DNA from: Mycobacterium sp. E3198
Lineage (GTDB): Bacteria > Actinomycetota > Actinomycetes > Mycobacteriales > Mycobacteriaceae
Assembly: GCF_001667015.1 (NCBI RefSeq)
Contig: NZ_LZIS01000226.1
Span: 1-62,447, forward strand
Direction: 5' to 3'
DNA: 62,447 nt
Position 1 is the stretch's first letter; every line of letters starts with the position of its first letter. Positions 49,268-56,225 of this stretch are shown here, in pieces. A program made the translations under genes and the position numbers. The notes beneath the pieces were generated by a model, which was given only the letters and a program-made list of their open reading frames with translations, had not been told where the DNA came from and ran no database searches.

Positions 49268-50143
49268 GTGACCTCACCGAACGAGCCGGGCGCCCCAAAC
49301 AAGGGCGACGGCCTCAATGGCGACGGTGCGGTGGAGCGTCCCGGCGCACACCGCGCGGCGCCCGCGCAGGCGAGCGGAGTCCAGGGCGCCGCTCGGCCGG
49401 CCCGCTCGGCGCCCCGCGAGTCAGAATCGCAGGGCGCGCCGCGACCGGCGAGCTCGCCCACCGGCGCCGATGCACGCCCTAACCGCGTCATTTTCGGCAC
49501 CGCCGCACCCGGCGGGGGCGCGGCCGCGCGCCCGAAGCACCCCCCGTACGAGTTCGAGGCCGGGCCGGGGCGCGGCGACGGCCCACCCGCCGAGGCCTAC
49601 GCCAGCGAGCTGCCGGACCTATCCGGGCCGCTGCCGCGGCACCCGCAGCGCAAACCCACGCCGGAACGCAGCGCCGAGACGTCGGCCGCCTCCGCGCCGT
49701 CGGCCCGGACGGCGACCGCCGAAAGCCGGGAGAGCCGCGAGGGCCGCGAAAACCGCGTCCAGGTGTCGCGGCGCACCCGCGGCCCCGTACGGGCCAGCAT
49801 GCAGATCCGCAGGATCGACCCGTGGAGCACGTTGAAGGTGTCGCTGCTGCTGTCGGTGGCGTTGTTTTTCGTGTGGATGATCGCCGTGGCGTTCCTCTAC
49901 CTCGTGTTGGGCGGCATGGGCGTGTGGGCCAAGCTGAACAGCAACGTCGGCGACCTGCTGAACAACACCAGCGGCAGCAGCGGGGAACTGGTTTCCAGCG
50001 GCACCATCTTCGGCGGCGCCGTGCTGATCGGCCTCGTGAACATCGTCCTGCTCACCGCGATGGCCACCATCGCCGCGTTCGTGTACAACCTCGCCACCGA
50101 TCTGATCGGCGGCATCGAGGTCACGCTGGCGGATCGCGACTAG
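49268..50143 (+). CDS. Rv0007 homologue, membrane protein with disordered N-terminus
   Basis: 291 residues, GTG start. The first about 170 residues are Pro/Ala/Arg-rich and probably disordered. Then comes a conserved segment RRTRGPVRASMQIRRIDPWSTLKVSLLLSVALFFVWMIAVAFLYLVLGGMGVW with the first membrane helix, an extracellular loop, and a second helix near the C-terminus (GGAVLIGLVNIVLLTAMATIAAFVYN). The C-terminus is acidic (GIEVTLADRD). The family is found beside gyrA in actinobacteria; no activity is established. Confidence 0.85.
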   Translation: MTSPNEPGAPNKGDGLNGDGAVERPGAHRAAPAQASGVQGAARPARSAPRESESQGAPRPASSPTGADARPNRVIFGTAAPGGGAAARPKHPPYEFEAGPGRGDGPPAEAYASELPDLSGPLPRHPQRKPTPERSAETSAASAPSARTATAESRESREGRENRVQVSRRTRGPVRASMQIRRIDPWSTLKVSLLLSVALFFVWMIAVAFLYLVLGGMGVWAKLNSNVGDLLNNTSGSSGELVSSGTIFGGAVLIGLVNIVLLTAMATIAAFVYNLATDLIGGIEVTLADRD

Positions 50144-50209
50144 CGGCATGCGATTTTGTGGCTGGGGCGGCGATTGCGGTAATCTCGTCGCTCGGCCCTA
50201 CGCGATTAA

Positions 50210-50283
50210 GGGCCTGTAGCTCAGGCGGTTAGAGCGCTTCGCTGATAACGAAGAGGTCGGAGGTTCGAGTCCTCCCAGGCCCA
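50210..50283 (+). tRNA. ileT: tRNA-Ile (GAT)
   Basis: 74 bases. Acceptor GGGCCTG pairs with CAGGCCC, the D arm has AGCTCAGGCGGTTAGAGC, the anticodon loop CTGATAA gives anticodon GAT, and the T arm carries GGTTCGAGTCC. CCA is not encoded. It corresponds in position to ileT. Confidence 0.97.
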
Positions 50284-50434
50284 CAACCATGTGCCCGTCC
50301 AGACGTTGCGTGAGACTTGCATTGCCACTGGCGCTGGTCGCTGTAGCGGCGGCGGTGGTGCGGTCACGACGCGGGGTCGAGGTCTGGCACGTGGCGGTGG
50401 CTGACCCACCCGATCACCCGCCGAGCCACGACGA

Positions 50435-50507
50435 GGGGCCTTAGCTCAGTTGGTAGAGCACCGCCTTTGCAAGGCGGGTGTCAGGGGTTCGATTCCCCTA
50501 GGCTCCA
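50435..50507 (+). tRNA. alaT: tRNA-Ala (TGC)
   Basis: 73 bases. Acceptor GGGGCCT pairs with AGGCTCC with one G-T pair, the D arm is TTAGCTCAGTTGGTAGAG, the anticodon loop TTTGCAA gives TGC, and the T loop is GGTTCGATTCC. It corresponds to alaT, 151 bases after ileT. CCA is not encoded. Confidence 0.97.
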
Positions 50508-50512
50508 CAGCG

Positions 50513-50731
50513 CTAGAGGTCCTCGCCCTCGGCCAGGTACGTGACTCGGTACCAACGCCGAGGCGGTCCCACCCGGGTGTCGTAGCTATCGGTCGCAAGC
50601 ACCGACTCCAGCCGCACATCCGTCAGATGCGGATGCTGGACGCGAACCTGGTCTTCGAGCGCCGCCTCCAGCGCGTCGCCGGTGAGGGCGGCATCCGCGA
50701 GCGCCCTGCCCTCATACCGCGTCCACGTCAC
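50513..50731 (-). CDS. Small unknown protein downstream of the TetR gene
   Basis: 72 residues: MTWTRYEGRALADAAL and a C-terminal YRVTYLAEGEDL. Mixed alpha/beta pattern without recognisable motifs. Its start overlaps the end of the TetR gene by 20 bases, so it is probably co-translated. It ends 5 bases from tRNA-Ala. I know no counterpart at this site in M. tuberculosis. Confidence rests on the overlap and clean frame. Confidence 0.5.
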   Translation of the reverse strand: MTWTRYEGRALADAALTGDALEAALEDQVRVQHPHLTDVRLESVLATDSYDTRVGPPRRWYRVTYLAEGEDL

Positions 50732-51281
50732 GCCCTACATCCTCTCCGGAACCGAGCAAGCGTTGCACCAAGGCGCGTTCGGCCGCCGGATCCTTGAGCG
50801 GCCAGCACCACAGCGCCAGGAAGACGCGGATCAGCCCCTGCGCGGCGAGCGGGTCGTCATTGTCGGGTCCGAGCATTTCGGCGGCCAAGCCGGTAACGGT
50901 GGGCGAGCTGATGACCCATTCGCTGACCGGGGTCGCGTGGATGGACTGCATCAGTTGGACAAGCGGATCCGATCGCATGCGTTGCAGCGCGATGATCGTG
51001 GCGGTCACGACCCGATCCGGGCCGCGCAGGTCCTTGATGGCTTCCCGCGTGGCGTCGACGATGCGCGCCGCCTGGATGGCGACGACGGCGTCCCGGATCG
51101 CCGCCTTGCCGCCGGCATGGCGGTAGATCGTCGCGGGCGAGCAGTGCACCCTGGCCGCCAGGGCCTCGATCGTGAACCCCTCGTAGCCCTTGCGCGAGAT
51201 GAGGTCCGCGGCCGCGGTGTAAATCCGTTCGGTGGCTTCGCCGCGGCGATCGCGGCCCACCAACCAGTCGTCGCGTGCCAT
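50712..51281 (-). CDS. TetR-family transcriptional regulator
   Basis: 189 residues. The N-terminal DNA-binding domain is clear: ATERIYTAAADLISRKGYEGFTIEALAARVHCSPATIYRHAGGKAAIRDAVV, then an all-helical ligand-binding C-terminal part. It is divergent from the cytochrome P450 gene, and a palindrome lies between them, so it likely represses the P450 and itself. It is absent from this position in M. tuberculosis. Confidence 0.85.
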   Translation of the reverse strand: MARDDWLVGRDRRGEATERIYTAAADLISRKGYEGFTIEALAARVHCSPATIYRHAGGKAAIRDAVVAIQAARIVDATREAIKDLRGPDRVVTATIIALQRMRSDPLVQLMQSIHATPVSEWVISSPTVTGLAAEMLGPDNDDPLAAQGLIRVFLALWCWPLKDPAAERALVQRLLGSGEDVGRDVDAV

Positions 51282-51304
51282 CCGGGCTCCTCGGTGTCGC
51301 GGTC

Positions 51305-51322
51305 GAGAGAAATACTTCTCTC
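51305..51322. promoter_or_regulatory. Candidate TetR operator
   Basis: GAGAGAAATACTTCTCTC: two perfect 7-base inverted arms with a 4-base spacer, in the TetR-P450 divergent gap. A weaker TGAGAA...TTCTCA pair follows at 51327-51352. Confidence 0.55.
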
Positions 51323-51472
51323 ATCCTGAGAATTTTCAAGCATGATTTCTCACGACAACGCCCTGCTGGCCCCGGACCGCCGCCGCCGACCGGCGGTGAC
51401 CAGGGCCGCCCCGGCCCCTCAACTTGTCCCCGACCCATTGACGCCGCCGCGCCGCGAACCCAACCTGAACGC

Positions 51473-52687
51473 ATGCCGGTCTTGGACCAACCGATCCAGT
51501 TGCTGGGCGCCGAGGCGCTCCAAGATCCCTATCCGCTGTATGACCGCATGCGCGCCGAGGCGCCGGTGCAGCGCATCGGCGAGTCCGTGTTCTACGCCGT
51601 GTGCGGCTGGGACGCGATGCAGGAGGCCGTCGAGCGGGTCGGGGACTTTTCCTCAAACCTCACGGCGACCCTGGTCTTCCGCGACGACGGCACCCTCACC
51701 CCGTTCGACATGGGGCCGGCGGGCGGGGCAGCGCACGCGCTGGCCACTGCGGACGACCCGGCCCATGCGCTGCACCGCAAGATCCTGCTGCCGCACCTGT
51801 CGGCCAAACGCGTGCGGATCATCGAGGAGTTCGCGACCGAGACCGCCGACCGCCTCTGGGCGGAGAATTTGCGCGGCGGCCAGATCGAATGGATGAGCGC
51901 CGTCGCCAACCGGTTACCGATGATGGTGGTCGCGCGGCTGCTTGGCCTGCCCGACGACGACGTCGACCGGCTCATCCGGCTGGGCTACGCCACCACCACA
52001 CTGCTCGACGGGGTTGTCACGCCCGAGCAGCTCGAAGCGGCCTTCGCGGCCGCCCTGGAACTGTCCGGCTACGTCACGGAGCACTTCGAAAAGGCAAGCG
52101 CCACCAACGAATACGGCCTCATGGCCGACCTCGCGGCCCGCTGCGCTTCCGGTGAGCTGGAACAGCTGCCGGCGCTGGGCATCATGCTCACCCTGTTCAG
52201 CGCCGCGGGCGAGTCGACGGCGTCGCTGCTGGGCAGCGCGGCGTGGATCCTGGCCGACCGTCCCGCGATCCAACAACAGCTGCGCGAAAACCCGCAACTG
52301 CTAACGGCTTTCATCGAGGAGACGTTGCGGCTCGAGTCGCCGTTCCGCGGGCACTACCGGCACGTGTGGCGCGACACCACCTTGGCCGGAGTCGATTTAC
52401 CCGCCGACTCCCATCTGCTGCTGATGTGGGGCGCGGCCAACCGCGACCCGACGCATTTCGAGGCCCCGAACGAATTCCGCCTCGACCGCCCCGGCGCCAA
52501 AGGCCACCTGGCGTTCGGCAAGGGCCTGCACTTCTGCGTGGGCGCGGCGCTGGCGCGCCTCGAAGCGCATATCGTGTTGGGCAAGCTGCTGGAGCGCACC
52601 ACCTGGATCGAGGCGCTCGACGTCGGCGAATGGCTGCCGAGCATCCTGGTCCGGCGCCGGAAATCGCTGCGGCTGGCGGTGCGATAA
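51473..52687 (+). CDS. Cytochrome P450
   Basis: 404 residues from ATG 51473 (LDQPIQLLGAEALQDPYPLY); the open frame extends upstream to 51275 but that part lacks P450 similarity. The I-helix reads AAGEST (244-249), the K-helix ExxR is E283-T-L-R286, and the heme ligand motif is FGKGLHFCVG with Cys355. It would be a soluble monooxygenase needing ferredoxin and reductase partners encoded elsewhere. The substrate and CYP family cannot be told from sequence alone. It ends 4 bases before the stop of the convergent Rv0008c homologue. Confidence 0.92.
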   Translation: MPVLDQPIQLLGAEALQDPYPLYDRMRAEAPVQRIGESVFYAVCGWDAMQEAVERVGDFSSNLTATLVFRDDGTLTPFDMGPAGGAAHALATADDPAHALHRKILLPHLSAKRVRIIEEFATETADRLWAENLRGGQIEWMSAVANRLPMMVVARLLGLPDDDVDRLIRLGYATTTLLDGVVTPEQLEAAFAAALELSGYVTEHFEKASATNEYGLMADLAARCASGELEQLPALGIMLTLFSAAGESTASLLGSAAWILADRPAIQQQLRENPQLLTAFIEETLRLESPFRGHYRHVWRDTTLAGVDLPADSHLLLMWGAANRDPTHFEAPNEFRLDRPGAKGHLAFGKGLHFCVGAALARLEAHIVLGKLLERTTWIEALDVGEWLPSILVRRRKSLRLAVR

Positions 52688-52691
52688 CCCG

Positions 52692-53126
52692 TTACGGCCG
52701 CGGCTGCACGTCGACGCTGGGCGGCAGGGGTGAGGGCTCCTCGCGGCCTGCGCGCATCGATCGCCGCACGATGCTGAACGCGACGGCACCGCCCGCCAGG
52801 ACCACGACGGCCGCCCCCGCGATCACCCAGGGACGCGGCCTTCGCCGCTGGGCCCGGCGTGCATCCTGCAGCGCCTGGGGCAGCCCGGCGACCACTTCTT
52901 GGGCGGCGGCCAGCTCCTGCGCGAGGGTCTCTTGGGCCGCGGCGATCTCGCGGGCGAGCCGGCCCTCCCGGTAGCGGCGGCGGAGCTCCGACGCGGTCGA
53001 CTGCGCGCCGTTGACGCTGAGTCCGACGACGCCCCGGGTGACGTCGACCGGTCCCACCGCCGTGTAGGTCAGGCCCCGGGCCAGTCGCTCCCGCGGGGTC
53101 AGCCGGGTTTCCGCCTTCGCGCTCAT
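52692..53126 (-). CDS. Rv0008c homologue, small membrane protein
   Basis: 144 residues from ATG 53126 (MSAKAETRLTPRERLARGL), with AAGGGCGG upstream, close to the 145 residues of Rv0008c. An N-terminal basic/helical part and a coiled-coil-like stretch (REIAAAQETLAQELAAAQEVVAGLPQAL) precede one membrane helix (WVIAGAAVVVLAGGAVAFSIVRR) and a Pro-rich tail. Function is unknown. The longer open frame to 53252 overlaps the ppiA start region. Confidence 0.8.
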   Translation of the reverse strand: MSAKAETRLTPRERLARGLTYTAVGPVDVTRGVVGLSVNGAQSTASELRRRYREGRLAREIAAAQETLAQELAAAQEVVAGLPQALQDARRAQRRRPRPWVIAGAAVVVLAGGAVAFSIVRRSMRAGREEPSPLPPSVDVQPRP

Positions 53127-53217
53127 CTGCCGCCCTTCTGTGCCGCTCCCCCGGTGCCTCATCAGCCTGCCATCAATCGGGCACGCCCGGTACCGGCTGC
53201 GGGCTTGCCCGCCCGCA

Positions 53218-53766
53218 ATGGCAGACTCTAACCCCGTGACTAACAGCCCCATTCAGACCGCCACCGCAACGCTGCACACCAACCGTGGAGACATCAAGGT
53301 CGCCCTCTTCGGGAACCACGCGCCCAAGACCGTCGCGAACTTCGTCGGCCTGGCCCAGGGCACCAAGGAGTACTCGACGCAGAATGCATCGGGCGGCCCG
53401 TCGGGGCCGTTCTACGACGGCGCGGTCTTCCACCGGGTGATCAAGGGCTTCATGATCCAGGGCGGCGACCCGACCGGCACCGGCCGCGGCGGTCCGGGCT
53501 ACAAGTTCGCCGACGAGTTCCACCCCGAGTTGCAGTTCGACAAGCCCTACTTGCTCGCGATGGCCAACGCCGGCCCGGGCACCAATGGCTCCCAGTTCTT
53601 CATCACCGTGGCCCAGACGCCGCACCTGAACCGGCGGCACACGATCTTCGGCGAAGTGACCGACGCCGACTCGCAAAAGGTCGTCGACGCGATCGCCACA
53701 ACGGCCACCGACGGCAACGACCGTCCGACCGAGCCGGTCGTCATCGAGTCGATCACGATCTCCTGA
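53218..53766 (+). CDS. ppiA: Peptidyl-prolyl cis-trans isomerase A (cyclophilin)
   Basis: 182 residues from ATG 53218, identical in length to M. tuberculosis PpiA; a further upstream in-frame start is not needed. Cyclophilin signatures are intact: FHRVIKGFMIQGGDPTGTG (catalytic Arg), LAMANAGPGTNGSQFFI and HTIFGEV. Acts in protein folding. It ends in a hairpin shared with the convergent Rv0010c homologue. Confidence 0.96.
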   Translation: MADSNPVTNSPIQTATATLHTNRGDIKVALFGNHAPKTVANFVGLAQGTKEYSTQNASGGPSGPFYDGAVFHRVIKGFMIQGGDPTGTGRGGPGYKFADEFHPELQFDKPYLLAMANAGPGTNGSQFFITVAQTPHLNRRHTIFGEVTDADSQKVVDAIATTATDGNDRPTEPVVIESITIS

Positions 53767-53792
53767 ACCGGCGCCGTCGCTCAGCGCCGGTT
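53766..53792. terminator. Hairpin between ppiA and the Rv0010c homologue
   Basis: AACCGGCGC (53766-53774) and GCGCCGGTT (53784-53792) form a perfect 9-bp stem with a 9-base loop, right at the two convergent stops. It has no T tract, which is common in mycobacteria; it could end both transcripts. Confidence 0.55.
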
Positions 53793-54206
53793 GCCACCGG
53801 CGTACCCGGCGTCGGTCAGCGCGTCGAGCACCTCCAGCGGGTTGGTCCCGAGGTCCCACCGGGAGAAGATCACCAGCCCCCCGTCGGCCGTCTCGACCTC
53901 GAGCAATCGCACCGTGCGCCCATGCCGGCGGAACTCGGTGATCCGGATGATCTTGATGTCGGAGCGCCGTAATAGCTGCGTCCGAAACCACCCCCGCAGC
54001 GCCAACCCGTCGGGAGTGATTGCCAGCTTCGGGCGGGCGCGCCACGTCAAGCCCGCAAACACGATCAGACCGGCTGCGGCAATCCCCGTCAAAATGCGGC
54101 CGGGCGGGTCTGTGACTATGGTCACACTCGCGATAGCCATCAAAACGCCCACGGCCCCGCAACCAGCGATTCCGGCCGCACCGGGCGCCCATTCTGTTTG
54201 CTGCAC
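53781..54206 (-). CDS. PH-like domain membrane protein (Rv0010c homologue)
   Basis: 141 residues from GTG 54206, equal in length to Rv0010c; an ATG at 54230 is an alternative. Two N-terminal membrane helices (IAGCGAVGVLMAIASVTIV and RILTGIAAAGLIVFAGLTW) are followed by a bacterial PH-type domain (LAITPDGLALRGWFRTQLLRRSDIKIIRI, LLEVETADGGLVIFSRWDLG). Function is unknown. Upstream lie two DnaA-box-like 9-mers and a palindrome. Confidence 0.82.
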   Translation of the reverse strand: MQQTEWAPGAAGIAGCGAVGVLMAIASVTIVTDPPGRILTGIAAAGLIVFAGLTWRARPKLAITPDGLALRGWFRTQLLRRSDIKIIRITEFRRHGRTVRLLEVETADGGLVIFSRWDLGTNPLEVLDALTDAGYAGGNRR

Positions 54207-54241
54207 GGGCCGACTAACCCCTCCCACCATTGGCTATGCGG

Positions 54242-54290
54242 TTATCCACAAGCGCTATCAACAGTGGGGATAAATCACACGCGTGTGATT
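54242..54290. promoter_or_regulatory. DnaA-box pair and 18-bp perfect palindrome
   Basis: TTATCCACA (54242-54250) faces TTATCCCCA on the reverse strand (54265-54273), then AATCACACGCGTGTGATT (54273-54290) is perfectly symmetric. It lies in the gap between crgA and the Rv0010c homologue. The binder of the palindrome is unknown. Confidence 0.5.
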
Positions 54291-54361
54291 GGGTGGTCAC
54301 AACGTTGCTGAGCCAGTTACAGGCGGACCCCAAGATGAATTCATCAGCGGCGCGGCCCCGA

Positions 54362-54643
54362 TCAGTGCCAGCGCATCGTGAGCAACAAGCCGGTGATCAT
54401 GAAAGCGAACGCGATGGCGTAGTTCCACGGGCCGAGTTGCGCCATCCAGTTCAGGGCCGCCGGCGCCTGGCTTCCGACCGCGGCCAGCTGGAATACCATC
54501 AGCCAGACGAGCCCGATCAACATGAGGCCGACAAACAGGCAGACGAACCACACGCTGGAGGGTCCGACCTTCACCTTCACCGGCGTGCGGCTGACCGCGC
54601 TGACGGTGAAATCGTTCTTCTTGCGGACCTTCGATTTGGGCAT
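54362..54643 (-). CDS. crgA: CrgA, cell division regulator
   Basis: 93 residues, same length as Rv0011c. A short basic N-terminus (MPKSKVRKKNDFTVSAVSRTPVKVKVGPS) precedes two membrane helices (VWFVCLFVGLMLIGLVWLMVF and WNYAIAFAFMITGLLLTM). CrgA interacts with FtsZ, FtsQ, FtsI and the elongasome, coordinating septum formation. It is divergent from the Rv0012 homologue. Confidence 0.94.
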   Translation of the reverse strand: MPKSKVRKKNDFTVSAVSRTPVKVKVGPSSVWFVCLFVGLMLIGLVWLMVFQLAAVGSQAPAALNWMAQLGPWNYAIAFAFMITGLLLTMRWH

Positions 54644-54773
54644 TTCAGTACCTCGGCATTACCTGAACAACATGTTGAACGGGACGGGGTGCGACGATAA
54701 CGATGGCAGCTGCACGGATGGCTCGGCTACGAGACTAACTCACCTGGCCCCGTGACCAGGAAATGGAGAGCCG

Positions 54774-55517
54774 ATGATTGACAGGCGCCGCTCACCATGG
54801 CGCTTCGGCGTCCCGCTGGTGTGCCTGCTGGCGGGGTTGCTGCTCGCCGCCACCCACGGGGTGTCGGGCGGCGCCGAAATCCGCCGCAGCGACGCGCCGC
54901 GCCTGGTCGATCTGGTCCGCGAGGCGCAGTCGTCGGTGGCCCGCCTCAGCGCCGAGCGCGGCGAGCTGACCGACAAGCTCGATTCGGCGCACGGCCGCTC
55001 GTCGGACGCCGCGCTCGCGGCGATGCTGCGTCGCGCCGCGGAGCTGGCGGCCGAGGCCGACATGAACCCGGTCCACGGGCCGGGCCTGGTGGTGACCCTC
55101 CAGGACGCGCAGCGCGACGCCAACGGCCGCTTCCCCCGCGACGCATCGCCGGACGACCTGGTGGTGCACCAGCAGGACATCCAGGCCGTCCTCAACGCGC
55201 TGTGGAGCGCCGGCGCGGAAGCGATCCAGATGCAGGACCAGCGGATCATCGCGACCTCGGTGCCCCGTTGCGTCGGCAACACGCTGTTGCTCAACGGGCG
55301 CACCTACAGCCCGCCCTACACGATCACCGCGATCGGCAACGCGGCGGCCATGCAGGCCGCCCTGGCCGCCGCTCCCCTTGTCATCCTCTACAAGCAGTAC
55401 GTGGTCCGTTTCGGGCTGGGCTACCAGGAAGAGGTCAAGCCCGACGTCCAGGTCGCCGGCCATTCCGAACCGGTGCGCATGCACTTCGCGCAGCCGGCGG
55501 GCCCGGTGGGCTACTGA
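54774..55517 (+). CDS. DUF881 membrane protein (Rv0012 homologue)
   Basis: 247 residues from ATG 54774 with GGAGAG upstream. One N-terminal membrane helix or signal anchor (FGVPLVCLLAGLLLAATHGV), a coiled-coil stretch (LVREAQSSVARLSAERGELTDKL), then the DUF881 domain (VHGPGLVVTLQDAQRDANG, LVVHQQDIQAVLNALWSAGAEAIQMQDQRI). The family is widespread in actinobacteria and Firmicutes near division genes; its function is not established. trpG follows 21 bases later. Confidence 0.87.
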   Translation: MIDRRRSPWRFGVPLVCLLAGLLLAATHGVSGGAEIRRSDAPRLVDLVREAQSSVARLSAERGELTDKLDSAHGRSSDAALAAMLRRAAELAAEADMNPVHGPGLVVTLQDAQRDANGRFPRDASPDDLVVHQQDIQAVLNALWSAGAEAIQMQDQRIIATSVPRCVGNTLLLNGRTYSPPYTITAIGNAAAMQAALAAAPLVILYKQYVVRFGLGYQEEVKPDVQVAGHSEPVRMHFAQPAGPVGY

Positions 55518-55538
55518 GCCGGACGGTACCCTGACACG

Positions 55539-56225
55539 ATGCGGATCCTGGTTGTCGACAACTACGACAGCTTCGTGTTCAACCTGGTCCAGTACCTGGG
55601 CCAGCTCGGCGTCGAGGCCGACGTGTGGCGCAACGACGACGCCCGGCTCGCCGACGAGAACGCCCTCGCCGCGCAGTTCGATGGCGTCCTGCTGAGCCCC
55701 GGCCCGGGCACCCCGGAACGCGCGGGCGCGTCGATCGCCCTGGTCCGAGCCTGCGCCGAGCGGCGCACCCCACTGCTGGGAGTGTGCCTCGGCCACCAGG
55801 CCATCGGCGTGGCGTTCGGCGCCACCGTGGACCGCGCGCCGGAGCTGCTGCACGGCAAGACCAGCAGCGTGTTTCACACCAATGTCGGTGTGCTGCAAGG
55901 ACTTCCGGATCCCTTTACGGCGACGCGGTACCACTCGCTGACGATCCTGCCGGAGTCGTTGCCGTCGGTGTTGGAAGTCACGGCCCGCACCCGCAGCGGC
56001 GTGATCATGGGCGTGCGGCACACCGAATTGCCGATTCACGGTGTCCAGTTCCACCCGGAGTCGATCCTCACCGAGGGCGGGCACCGAATGCTGGCGAACT
56101 GGCTCGCCTATTGCGGCTGGACGCGCGACGACACGCTGGTGCGCCGGCTGGAGAACGAGGTGCGCGCCGCGGTCCGGCCGTACTTCCCGGACGACGCCGC
56201 GGCTACTGGCCGAACTTCAGCGTGA
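55539..56225 (+). CDS. trpG: Glutamine amidotransferase, anthranilate/aminodeoxychorismate synthase component II
   Basis: 228 residues. Class I amidotransferase: DNYDSFVFNLVQYLG at the N-terminus, the nucleophile Cys in LGVCLGHQAIG, and the His-Glu pair in VQFHPESIL. It transfers ammonia from glutamine to the TrpE or PabB partner for tryptophan or folate synthesis; as the only such subunit here it may serve both. The 3' end overlaps pknB tail to tail by 23 bases. Confidence 0.93.
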   Translation: MRILVVDNYDSFVFNLVQYLGQLGVEADVWRNDDARLADENALAAQFDGVLLSPGPGTPERAGASIALVRACAERRTPLLGVCLGHQAIGVAFGATVDRAPELLHGKTSSVFHTNVGVLQGLPDPFTATRYHSLTILPESLPSVLEVTARTRSGVIMGVRHTELPIHGVQFHPESILTEGGHRMLANWLAYCGWTRDDTLVRRLENEVRAAVRPYFPDDAAATGRTSA

